Shown here one piece after another: positions 1 through 7,427 of a DNA stretch of 41,937 bases. Below the pieces are notes generated by a model. That model ran no database searches and was not told where the DNA came from. It saw nothing but the letters and a program-made list of their open reading frames with translations. Position numbers and translations under genes: made by a program. Numbering within the stretch: position 1 is the first letter of the stretch; every line of letters starts with the position of its first letter. The DNA comes from Methylobacterium sp. E-065 (GTDB lineage Bacteria; Pseudomonadota; Alphaproteobacteria; Rhizobiales; Beijerinckiaceae). The stretch is taken from positions 1 through 41,937 of the forward strand of contig NZ_JAKSYD010000125.1 of the NCBI RefSeq assembly GCF_022829605.1, written 5' to 3'.

Positions 1-124
1 GTTCAGCGAGCAGAGGCCCCTTGCAATGTTCGAGTTTCCGGTCCTGGTCGGCGACATCTGCGGCACGAATGACCGGTTCCGCCTGGTCGAGGCGCAGGGG
101 CAACAGCCCCGGCGACTGTCGCAC
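1..124 (-). CDS. Possible partial minus-strand reading frame at window edge
   Basis: An open minus-strand frame runs off the left edge. From a GTG at 124 it reads VRQSPGLLPLRL and on to a window-edge segment ending in GPLLAE, with a natural-looking residue mix and GC-rich third positions. The frame stays open upstream of the GTG for only about 11 more codons before a stop. No domain is recognised and the gene cannot be identified from this fragment. It could be the start of a real gene that continues leftward or a shadow. Bases 125-344 show nothing convincing. Confidence 0.2.
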   Translation of the reverse strand, partial: MRQSPGLLPLRLDQAEPVIRAADVADQDRKLEHCKGPLLAE

Positions 125-344
125 GAGGCGACCGCGGACCAGCGTGAGGGTCGAGAACGTTTAGGAAAAGGCTCGTTCTTCACGCGCGGTGATGGCGCGC
201 TCGGTTCTGACGCTTCTCATCCCTCACCCGTAACCACTCCCGGACGGGAGAGGGGGACTGTCGCGCTCTCCCGCCGGCTTCAGCGGCTAACCTCGAAGCC
301 TGACCGTCATCGCCCGGTCCGATGCCATCCCACGGGCACCACGC

Positions 345-542
345 ATGCCTAGGAAGAAGCGTCCCCGGCGCCTGATCAACCGTTACGCCCAGTCCCGTCT
401 CTACGACGTGGAGACGCGGAGCTACGTCTCCATGGACCGGCTGAAGGAACTGCGCAGTGAAGGCTACGAGGTGGTGGTCCGCGAGGTCGAGACCGGACGT
501 TTCGTGAGCGAGGAGGTGCTGCGCCCTGGCTTCGACGCATGA
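345..542 (+). CDS. PhaR N-terminal-like DNA-binding mini-protein
   Basis: This 65-residue protein matches the N-terminal DNA-binding domain of polyhydroxyalkanoate synthesis regulators (PhaR). The signature is a basic start followed by INRYAQSRLYDVETRSYVSM, then a segment ending VVREVETGRFVSEEVLRPGF. Canonical PhaR is roughly 150-200 residues, with a C-terminal part that senses PHB or phasin state. Here only the DNA-binding module exists and the gene ends cleanly with TGA. The ATG at 345 has no strong ribosome-binding site. The efflux adaptor gene starts 34 bp downstream on the same strand, so co-transcription is possible. By family it should bind DNA; its target and any link to PHB are unknown. 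A natural short regulator and a truncated copy are both possible. Confidence 0.7.
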   Translation: MPRKKRPRRLINRYAQSRLYDVETRSYVSMDRLKELRSEGYEVVVREVETGRFVSEEVLRPGFDA

Positions 543-576
543 GGTCGCCGATCCCCGGCCAGCGGCGCGTGCGCCC

Positions 577-1911
577 ATGACGCTGAACGGCGAGGCGCAT
601 GCCCGCGCCATGGAAGCTGAGTCCGTCGAGCCGGAGGGCTTGGACGACGAGGTGGCCTCGAAGCCCGGCCCAGTGGTGCCGCCCCGCCGCAGTGGCGTCC
701 GCGTGCTCCTCCTGCTGGTCGGGACCGGCCTCGCCGCTGCCGGCTGGATCGAGCGCGCACCCATCCTGTCCGCGCTCGGCCTGGCGCCGGCCACGTCGGC
801 GGCCGAGACGGACAAACCCGACGCGGCGCCGGCGAACCCCGATCGCGTCACCCTCGACGCGGAGGGGCAGACGCGGATCGGCCTGGCCTTCGGGACGGCC
901 GAGACCCGCCGGGTCGTTCTGCCGGTGCGCGTGCCCGGCACCGTCGCGTTCGATGAGCGGCGTGTGACGCATCTCAAGCCGCGCACACAAGGACGGGTGC
1001 TGAGCCTCGCGGTCCAGCCCGGCGACCGGGTCGAGGCGGGCGCGACCCTCGCGACCCTCGACGCCGCCGGGCTGCTCGATGCGCGCAACGGCTACCTCGC
1101 CGCGCAGGCCTCCCTCGTCGAGGCGCAGGCGTCCGAGGCGGTGGCGGCGCTGCAGCTCAAGCGCGGTCAGGAACAGCTCAAGTTCGGCGGCGTCGCCCAG
1201 GCTGAGGTGGAGCGGCGGCAGGTCGATCTCGCCAAGGCGCAGGCGGCGGTGAAATCGGGCCAGGCCAATGCCGAGATGTACCGGGCGCAGTACCAACGCC
1301 TCGCCCCCGCCGAAGGGGCGGCCCCCGGCACGAGCGCGGTCGTGACCCCGATCGGCGGGGTCGTGACCAGCGTCGGCGTGACCCTGGGCGAGGTCGTCGA
1401 CACCACCCGCGACGCCTTCACGGTGGCCGATCCGACCCGCATCCTCGTGCTGGCCAACCTCTACGGACCGGATACCGCACGGGTGAAGGCGGGCGACGGC
1501 GCCTCCGTGGAGAGCCCGGTCCCGGGCCACGATCCGTTCGAGGGCCGTGTCCGCTCGGTGAACGCCGCCCTGGATCCCGCCACCAACACGGCGCCCGCGC
1601 GTATCGAACTCGCCAACCCGGGCGACCTGTTGCGCGCCAACATGTTCGTCGCGGTCACCATCGCGGCGGATCTCGGCCGCGACGGCGTCACCGTCCCGGC
1701 GGCCGCGATCCAGCAGACCGAGCAGGGGCCAATCGCCTTCGTGCGCGTAGCCGAGGACCAGTTCGAGCGGCGCGCCCTGACACTCGGAATCCAGCGCTCC
1801 GACTGGGTCGAGGTGCAGAGCGGCGTCGCGGCCGGCGACATCGTGGCGACGAAAGGCAGCTTCGGGCTCAAGGCGATCCTGCTGCGCAGCCTGCTCGGCT
1901 CGACGGATTGA
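577..1911 (+). CDS. RND efflux periplasmic adaptor (CzcB/CusB-like)
   Basis: A 444-residue membrane-fusion protein of the HlyD/CzcB type. A cytoplasmic leader of about 40 residues precedes one membrane anchor (about residues 42-58). The barrel-sandwich half-motifs follow (LKPRTQGRVLSLAVQPGDRV), then an alpha-helical hairpin rich in Ala, Gln and Glu (about 170-235), and a C-terminal beta-barrel and membrane-proximal domain. It should bridge the inner-membrane pump to an outer-membrane channel in the periplasm. The stop at 1909-1911 lies 8 bp before the pump ATG, indicating translational coupling. No outer-membrane factor (CzcC/CusC) gene is in the window. The start at 577 is the upstream ATG; an ATG at 610 is an alternative. 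Neither has a clear ribosome-binding site. Confidence 0.85.
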   Translation: MTLNGEAHARAMEAESVEPEGLDDEVASKPGPVVPPRRSGVRVLLLLVGTGLAAAGWIERAPILSALGLAPATSAAETDKPDAAPANPDRVTLDAEGQTRIGLAFGTAETRRVVLPVRVPGTVAFDERRVTHLKPRTQGRVLSLAVQPGDRVEAGATLATLDAAGLLDARNGYLAAQASLVEAQASEAVAALQLKRGQEQLKFGGVAQAEVERRQVDLAKAQAAVKSGQANAEMYRAQYQRLAPAEGAAPGTSAVVTPIGGVVTSVGVTLGEVVDTTRDAFTVADPTRILVLANLYGPDTARVKAGDGASVESPVPGHDPFEGRVRSVNAALDPATNTAPARIELANPGDLLRANMFVAVTIAADLGRDGVTVPAAAIQQTEQGPIAFVRVAEDQFERRALTLGIQRSDWVEVQSGVAAGDIVATKGSFGLKAILLRSLLGSTD

Positions 1912-1919
1912 GGCCTCCC

Positions 1920-4900
1920 ATGCGGACGTGGTTCGCCCTCCTGATCCGTCGCCGGTTCCTCATCCTCATGATCGCGCTCGCCGCAGCTGCGGGCGGGATC
2001 GCCAACCTCGACGGCTTGTCGATCGACGCGGTGCCTGACATCTCGCCCAAGCAGGTGATGATCCTGACCCTGTCGCCGGGCCTCGGGCCGCTGGAGGTGG
2101 AGCGGCTCGTCACCTTCCCGGTCGAGAACGCCATGGCGGGGGCGCCGGGCCTGACCGGGATCCGTTCGACCTCGCGGGCCGGCGTCTCGGCGGTCTACGT
2201 CACCTTCGCGGAAAGCGTGCCGATCACGGAGGCGCGCAATCAGGTGTTCCAGCGCCTGCCGGCGGCCAAGGGCATGATGCCGGCGGGCGTCGGCGACCCG
2301 CAGGTGGGCCCGATGGCGACGGGGCTCGGCGAGATCTACCAGTTCGAGCTGCGCGGGCCCGCCTACACCCCGATGCAGCTCCGCCGCACCCTGCAATGGA
2401 CGATCGCGCCGAAGCTGAAGCTGACGCCCGGCATCGTCGACGTGAACATCTACGGCGGCCAGATGCCGACCTACGAGGTCCGGGTCTCGGCCGACGCATT
2501 GCGCCGCTACGGCATCACCCTGGCCCAGGTCTTCACGGCGCTCGCCGACAACAACGCCGCCCGGGGTGGCGCCTATATCGAGCACAACGACCAGCAGGAG
2601 ACGATCCGCGGCCTCGGTCTCGCAAAAAGCCCGGAGGACATCGCCAACATCGTGGTCGCCACGGGACCCGGCGGCGTGCCGGTGACGCTCGCGACGCTGG
2701 GCCCGGTGGTCGAGGCTCCAAAAGTCCGGCTCGGGGCCGTGACCCACGACGCGCAGGGCGAGACGGTGGTCGGCATCGCGCTGATGCAGATCGGCGAGAA
2801 TGCCAGCGCGGTGGTCGGGCAGGTGAAGAAGACGATCGACGACCTGCGACCGCAACTGCCGCCGGGCATGGAGATCGTTCCCTATTACGATCGCAGCGCG
2901 CTGGTGGACCGCACGATCCACACCGTGGCGCACAACCTCCTCGAAGGCGCGGTGCTCGTCATCGTCGTCCTGCTGCTGCTGCTGGGCAACCTCCGCGCCG
3001 GGCTGATCGTGGCGGCCGCGATCCCGCTTGCGATGCTGATGGCGTTCGCCGGGATGCGGCTGCTCGGCCTGTCGGGCAACCTGATGAGCCTCGGCGCCAT
3101 CGATTTCGGCCTGATCGTCGATGGCGCCGTGGTGATGGTCGAGAACGTGCTGCGCGCCCGCGGCGAGCATCCGGACCGGCCGCCCGAGGACCTGATCCGG
3201 GACGCTGCCGCCGAGGTGGCCAAGCCCGTGATGTTCGCGGTGGCGATCATCATCCTGGTCTACGTGCCGATTCTCGCGCTGGAAGGTGTGGCCGGCAAGA
3301 TGTTCGTGCCGATGGCGCTGACCGTCATCCTGGCCCTGTCGGGCTCCCTCGTTGTCACCATGACGCTGATGCCGGCGCTCGCTGCGATCTTCCTCGCCGG
3401 CCGCGGCGTCGGCGAGCGCGAGACCCGCCTCGTCCATGGGATGCGGGCCGCCTACACGCCGCTGCTGAAGGCGGCCGAGCGGCACGCCGGGCTCACCGTG
3501 CTGGCGACGCTTGCCCTGTTCGCCGGCTCCTGCGTGCTGGCGACGCGCCTCGGCGGCGAGTTCCTGCCGAAGCTGTCGGAGGGCTCCATCGTCATCACCT
3601 CCGAGAAGCTGCCGGGCATCGATCTCTCCGCCTCGCTCGCCACAGTGACCCGCATCGAGCGGGTGCTGAAGTCGTTTCCGGAGGTGAAGCGTGTCGTCTC
3701 GCTCACCGGCAGCGCCGAGATCCCCACCGACCCGATGGGCGTCGAATCGACCGACAGCTTCATCACCCTCACCGACCCCGCCACGTGGACAACCGCCGGC
3801 ACGCAGGAGGGCCTCGTGGCGGCCTTCGACAAGCGCCTTAAGGAGGAGGTGCCGGGCGTAGCCTACAGCTTCTCCCAGCCGATCCAGATGCGCATGGACG
3901 ACCTGCTGGAGGGCGTGCGCGGCGACGTCGCGATCAGCCTCTATGGCGACGACCTGAAGGTCTTGAAGGACACAGCCGACGCCATCGTGCGCACCGTCTC
4001 CGGGATCGACGGGGCGGCGGACGTGAAGGCCGAGGCGCAGGCCGGCATGCCGGCGCTGTCGATCCAGGTCGACCGCGCCAAGGCAGCCCGCTACGGTATC
4101 AACGTGTCGGACGTGCTCGACATGGTCGAGAGCATCGGCGGCCGGACCAGCGGCGTCGTGTACGGCGACGACAATTCGATCACCGAGATCGTGGTCCGGC
4201 TCGATCCGGCCGACCGCAGCGACATCGAGCGGATCCGCGCCCTACCGGTCGGCCGGTCCGGCGGGGATCCCGTTCGGCAGGCGGGAAGCCGGATGATGGT
4301 GCCGCTGTCGATGGTCGCCAGCGTGGATGTGGCCTCCGGCCCGGCGCAGATCAGCCGGGAGCGCCTGCAGCGGCGGATCTCCGTACAGGCGAATGTCCGC
4401 GGCCGCGACGTGCAGAGCTTCGTGGACGCCGCCAAGGCCGCGGTCGCCCGGCAGGTGACCCTGCCGCCGCGCTACGCGCTGGTCTGGAGCGGCCAGTTCC
4501 AGAACCTGCAGGAGGCGACCGCCCGGCTCACCGTCGTGGTGCCCGCGGCGCTCGGGGCGATCCTGCTCCTGCTGGTGGTGATGTTCGGCGACATCCGCCT
4601 CGCCGGGCTGATCTTCCTCAACGTGCCGGTCGCTGCGACCGGCGGCATCCTGGCGCTGACGCTCCGTGACATGCCGTTCTCCATCTCGGCGGCGATCGGC
4701 TTCATCGCCACCTTCGGCATCGCGATCCTGAACGGTGTCGTGCTGACGAGCTACATCCGCGACTTGGAGGCGACCGGCCTCGACCCCCGGGAGGCGGCCA
4801 CCCGGGCGGCCGAGATGCGACTGCGCCCGGTGATGATGACGGCCCTGGTGGCGGCTTTGGGCTTCCTGCCGATGGCTCTGTCCACCAGTGCAGGTGCCGA

Positions 4901-5108
4901 GGTGCAGCGCCCGCTCGCCACCGTGGTGATCGGCGGGCTGATCTCGGCGACCCTGCTCACCCTCGTGGTTCTGCCGGCCGTCTATCCATGGGTGGCGGGC
5001 CTGCGCCTGCGTCGGGTGAGGGCTGACCGCAGTGCGGAGGCGGGCCGGTCTCGCCCAGGCGCGGCGGCGTCGGCTCCGCCACCTGCGGGGCGCCGAACAG
5101 CCCGCTGA
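1920..5108 (+). CDS. Heavy-metal RND efflux pump (CzcA/CusA family)
   Basis: A 1062-residue inner-membrane proton-driven pump, the usual length for heavy-metal-efflux (HME) RND proteins. The first membrane helix is at residues 11-30 and two large periplasmic loops follow. TM4 carries the proton-relay motif DFGLIVDGAVVMVEN with D395, D401 and E408. That Asp/Glu pattern is typical of pumps exporting divalent ions such as Zn, Co, Cd or Ni rather than Cu/Ag, but the metal is inferred. I place the start at the ATG at 1920 (MRTWFALLIRR). A TTG at 1908 overlapping the adaptor stop is an alternative. The C-terminal tail of about 35 residues is low-complexity and may have been extended by readthrough into neighbouring sequence. 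It forms an operon with the adaptor upstream. Confidence 0.9.
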   Translation: MRTWFALLIRRRFLILMIALAAAAGGIANLDGLSIDAVPDISPKQVMILTLSPGLGPLEVERLVTFPVENAMAGAPGLTGIRSTSRAGVSAVYVTFAESVPITEARNQVFQRLPAAKGMMPAGVGDPQVGPMATGLGEIYQFELRGPAYTPMQLRRTLQWTIAPKLKLTPGIVDVNIYGGQMPTYEVRVSADALRRYGITLAQVFTALADNNAARGGAYIEHNDQQETIRGLGLAKSPEDIANIVVATGPGGVPVTLATLGPVVEAPKVRLGAVTHDAQGETVVGIALMQIGENASAVVGQVKKTIDDLRPQLPPGMEIVPYYDRSALVDRTIHTVAHNLLEGAVLVIVVLLLLLGNLRAGLIVAAAIPLAMLMAFAGMRLLGLSGNLMSLGAIDFGLIVDGAVVMVENVLRARGEHPDRPPEDLIRDAAAEVAKPVMFAVAIIILVYVPILALEGVAGKMFVPMALTVILALSGSLVVTMTLMPALAAIFLAGRGVGERETRLVHGMRAAYTPLLKAAERHAGLTVLATLALFAGSCVLATRLGGEFLPKLSEGSIVITSEKLPGIDLSASLATVTRIERVLKSFPEVKRVVSLTGSAEIPTDPMGVESTDSFITLTDPATWTTAGTQEGLVAAFDKRLKEEVPGVAYSFSQPIQMRMDDLLEGVRGDVAISLYGDDLKVLKDTADAIVRTVSGIDGAADVKAEAQAGMPALSIQVDRAKAARYGINVSDVLDMVESIGGRTSGVVYGDDNSITEIVVRLDPADRSDIERIRALPVGRSGGDPVRQAGSRMMVPLSMVASVDVASGPAQISRERLQRRISVQANVRGRDVQSFVDAAKAAVARQVTLPPRYALVWSGQFQNLQEATARLTVVVPAALGAILLLLVVMFGDIRLAGLIFLNVPVAATGGILALTLRDMPFSISAAIGFIATFGIAILNGVVLTSYIRDLEATGLDPREAATRAAEMRLRPVMMTALVAALGFLPMALSTSAGAEVQRPLATVVIGGLISATLLTLVVLPAVYPWVAGLRLRRVRADRSAEAGRSRPGAAASAPPPAGRRTAR

Positions 5109-5199
5109 GGTACCCGTAATAGACCGGCTGCTTCCAGTGCATCTCTTCGCGGCGGGACCGGCTCCGGACCTGATCGTGCTCGACGATACAAAGTTGCAT
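4957..5199 (-). CDS. Possible small conserved protein antisense to the pump 3' end
   Basis: On the minus strand a frame of about 80 codons starts at ATG 5199 (MQLCIVEHDQVRSR) and contains EMHWKQPVYYGYLSGLFGAP. Residue choice is protein-like and third positions are G/C-rich over the first 55 codons. The last part overlaps the low-complexity 3' end of the metal pump convergently, so one of the two C-termini must be unusual. I do not recognise a family and predict no signal peptide. It may be a short cytosolic protein; it may also be an antisense shadow. Confidence 0.35.
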   Translation of the reverse strand: MQLCIVEHDQVRSRSRREEMHWKQPVYYGYLSGLFGAPQVAEPTPPRLGETGPPPHCGQPSPDAGAGPPPMDRRPAEPRG

Positions 5200-5285
5200 T
5201 GGCACGCCAACGCATCCGCCGCTTATATCCCTGTCCGCTCGCAGGTTTTCATCGCAAAGCCGGCTGTCACTTCCGCGAAACCTGC

Positions 5286-5996
5286 TTACGCCGGCAGGAC
5301 GACCACCTTCGTCTTGACCGGCGTGCGCGCGTAGAGGTGGATCATGTCCTGGCTGAGCAGGCCGACGCAGCCGCTCGTGATGCCAGTGCCGATCGATTCG
5401 GCATCGCTGCTCGCGTAGATCGTGTAGAGCGTATAGGCGCCGTTCTGGTAGAGGTGGAGCGTTCGGGCGCCGAGCGGGTTCTCGAGGCCGCCCGGCATGC
5501 CGCGGGCGTATTTCGCCGCTTCGGGCTGGCGCCGGATCATCTCCGCGGGCGGCGTCCAGGTCGCCCATTCGGACTTCCGTCCGACATAGGCGTCGCCGTT
5601 CCACAGAAACCCCTGGCGGCCGACATTGGCGCCGTACCGGGTTGCGGTGCCGTCGCCCTCGACGCGATAGACGTAGTAATTGGCGGGATCGACGATGATC
5701 GTGCCGGCCGCTTCCTTCGTGTCGTAGCTGACGGTCCGGCGATAGTATTTCGGATCGACCTTGCTGATGTCGGCAGCCGGGATCGGGAACTTCTCATTCG
5801 GCATCGGCCCGTAGGTCTTCGTCGCCTCGGCGAGGAACAGGGTGTCGGTTGTCCCGCACCCGCCGAGCGCCAGGGCGCCGACCCCGAGGGACGACCCGGC
5901 CAGGAAGGCCCGGCGGCTGAGCAGGGCCGCCTGTGACCCGGGTCGCGCGGACGCATCCATTGCGCCGGCACCGGTCTTCCGAGCGTCGATCGTCAT
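5286..5996 (-). CDS. L,D-transpeptidase-fold (YkuD) lipoprotein, variant active site
   Basis: A 236-residue exported protein. Its N-terminus has a twin-arginine-like signal (SRRAFLAGSS) ending in lipobox LGGC with Cys47, so a lipoprotein is likely. The YkuD domain covers about residues 90-236. The catalytic-cysteine region reads SIGTGITSGCVGLLSQD with Cys210. In classical enzymes this region reads IHGT...SHGCIR; here the upstream His position is Tyr (TIYAS) and the Arg after Cys is Gly. Family role: peptidoglycan 3-3 crosslinks or attachment of proteins to peptidoglycan. Whether this variant is catalytic is unclear. The start at 5996 (MTIDARK) was chosen because it gives a normal signal peptide; the open frame extends to 6296. 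It is monocistronic and ends convergently with the pump operon. Confidence 0.8.
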   Translation of the reverse strand: MTIDARKTGAGAMDASARPGSQAALLSRRAFLAGSSLGVGALALGGCGTTDTLFLAEATKTYGPMPNEKFPIPAADISKVDPKYYRRTVSYDTKEAAGTIIVDPANYYVYRVEGDGTATRYGANVGRQGFLWNGDAYVGRKSEWATWTPPAEMIRRQPEAAKYARGMPGGLENPLGARTLHLYQNGAYTLYTIYASSDAESIGTGITSGCVGLLSQDMIHLYARTPVKTKVVVLPA

Positions 5997-6298
5997 GTCT
6001 CTGGACGTCCCATGTCCCGCCGCGCAATCGTCGAACTGAATGGTGCTGCGCCGCGGCGCAGCGGGTAAGCTCGGCTGTCTACAGTCGAAAGCAGGGGGAA
6101 TGCGTCGGGAGTGTGGCCAATATCGGTTGTCGTCCAGAGTTGATCGGCCAATGCAATGAAATGGTGCGCTGACCACGGGTCTTCGTGCCGCGCGCACCCG
6201 GTCGATCAATCCCTGCGGATGGCATGGCCGCCTCGTGGGTGCGTTCGGGGCCTGATGACAGGCGACGGGGTGGCTGCTACGAACCCGGCCCGGCACCA

Positions 6299-6375
6299 GA
6301 CCCCGTAGCTCAGCTGGATAGAGCAGCCGCCTTCTAAGCGGCAGGTCGTAGGTTCGAGCCCTACCGGGGTCGCCA
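6299..6375 (+). tRNA. tRNA-Arg (anticodon UCU)
   Basis: A 77-nt cloverleaf: acceptor GACCCCG/CGGGGTC, D-arm GCTC...GAGC, anticodon stem GCCGC/GCGGC around loop CTTCTAA (anticodon TCT), T-arm GTAGG-TTCGAGC-CCTAC, discriminator G and encoded CCA. It decodes AGA/AGG arginine codons. The 3' 54 nt are duplicated at 28915-28968, so this is the integration target of the island and the tRNA is restored by the element. Confidence 0.97.
6322..6375 (+). repeat. attL: left 54-bp attachment repeat
   Basis: Bases 6322-6375 (anticodon arm through CCA of tRNA-Arg) are identical to 28915-28968. Flanking bases differ at once on both sides (g versus t before, g versus a after). This is the standard mark of tyrosine-integrase insertion into a tRNA 3' end. 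Confidence 0.95.
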
Positions 6376-6381
6376 GAAATT

Positions 6382-6416
6382 AGCCCGCCTCGTCAGTGAC
6401 TTGGCGGGCTTTTTGT
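6382..6416 (+). terminator. Rho-independent terminator after tRNA-Arg
   Basis: Perfect 8-bp stem AGCCCGCC (6382-6389) / GGCGGGCT (6403-6410), 13-nt loop, followed by a T-rich tail (ttttgttg). It lies 6 bp past the tRNA, on island DNA, so the element brought its own terminator for the tRNA. Confidence 0.85.
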
Positions 6417-6441
6417 TGCTGCGACCGCATCATTCGAGTCC

Positions 6442-6533
6442 GCAACACGTCGCAACACGGAGCCTTATTTTACAACGGGTTACGATACGAGCCGAGGCGC
6501 TTGCGGGTACTCCATGCAACATGGACGCAACAC
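6442..6533 (+). repeat. Phased GCAACAC direct repeats (candidate integrase arm sites, left)
   Basis: GCAACAC occurs at 6442-6448, 6452-6458 and 6527-6533, with the variant GCAACAT at 6516-6522. They form two pairs with 10- and 11-bp spacing, all in the same orientation, 67 and 141 bp from the attL edge. A matching pair lies near attR (28844, 28855). Arm-type binding by the integrase is inferred. Confidence 0.5.
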
Positions 6534-6539
6534 GGAGGC

Positions 6540-6619
6540 GGCCAAAATCACATTTATTTAAGCCGCACGAAGAAGCTGGATCGAGCTGGCTGCCGGCCGA
6601 AGACTCCGTGATTTTGGCC
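6540..6619. repeat. 12-bp perfect inverted repeat
   Basis: GGCCAAAATCAC at 6540-6551 and its exact reverse complement GTGATTTTGGCC at 6608-6619, separated by 56 nt. It could be a protein-binding site, a transcript hairpin or a small mobile-element relic. No ORF of note lies between the arms. Confidence 0.6.
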
Positions 6620-6816
6620 AGCTAATTGGTTGAGGGTCCGGGCCGCTGTTGAGTGCCGCGCCGTGATGAAACCCAGATCGGAAGGTTCCTGGTGGCAGCA
6701 GGACGCCGACGTTCCTCTTCATGAAGCGGAAACCCAAGCGACGCGTAGGATGAGTATCAAACTAGGAAGCAGGGTCAGGCCGAAGCTGGGACGTATTGGT
6801 ATCAGACGGCTTGCCT

Positions 6817-7317
6817 TTAACCCTCAACCTGTGAGAACGGGGCATCGCTATCACCGCTCATGAGGCGCGGAGAGAGTTGGCGGAAGGACCAGGGTGCGTC
6901 GGGAACGGCCCTATCGAACCGAAGCACCACGTCGAATCGGTCGCCATCCCATTTGGTCGGAACTCCGGGGATGATCTGGTCACCCTTCAAGGCCGGGATC
7001 AGATCCGTAACGATGGCCTTGTGCTCCCAGAAGACGATGATGACCCCGGTGAGCTTCCGGATCTCCTCCACCAGTTCCTGTTCCTGTGAGACCCCATAAT
7101 CCGCTCTGAGCGTGAGTTGGAGGCGCTCGGCCAAGGGTGTCGCGGTTTCGAATGGTCGGTGGCTGAACTTGGCCTTCTTCGTCACGGGCTCAGGCCTGGC
7201 CGCGTAGATGACGTTCGGCCTTGGGTAATCGGCGCTGCATAGGTCCGATCCAAAAAGTGCCGCCCAAGCACCGGCTCTCTGCCACCCACGGATCACGAGG
7301 GACTTATCGTCGGTCAT
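6817..7317 (-). pseudogene. Histidine phosphatase family protein lacking the catalytic N-terminus
   Basis: The 166-residue product reads as the body of a phosphoglycerate-mutase-like (histidine phosphatase) protein: KSLVIRGWQRAGAWAALFG, then SHRPFETATPLAERL, then VFWEHKAIVTDLIPAL and PTKWDGDRFDVVLRFDR. Members of this family begin about 15-25 residues earlier with the catalytic RHG/RHA motif. Here the ATG at 7317 starts after that point. The upstream frame reaches a stop 12 codons before the ATG without any RHG. The phosphohistidine nucleophile is therefore missing and phosphatase activity is not expected. It lies head-to-head with the SEFIR gene (110 bp apart). A remnant is likeliest; a non-catalytic protein is possible. 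Confidence 0.7.
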
Positions 7318-7427
7318 GCCATCAACCGTTGTGCCATTGCCTGGGAGCTACCGCCCGGCTGACCCCATATTGCATCGCGCCAACGGTTGGGTAATGTTCA
7401 CTTTTCGTTTCCCTGCGGAGCCAGTGC

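Larger units (their letters stand above)
6376..6816. other. Left-end island region without a convincing gene
   Basis: About 440 bp. It holds the tRNA terminator, the GCAACAC repeats and a 12-bp inverted repeat. Short open frames here have no recognisable features. Confidence 0.5.

Noticed and set aside
1461..3485. A 674-codon minus-strand open frame opposite the metal efflux genes
   Set aside because: His/Asp/Arg-rich low-complexity product, antisense to clear adaptor and pump genes.
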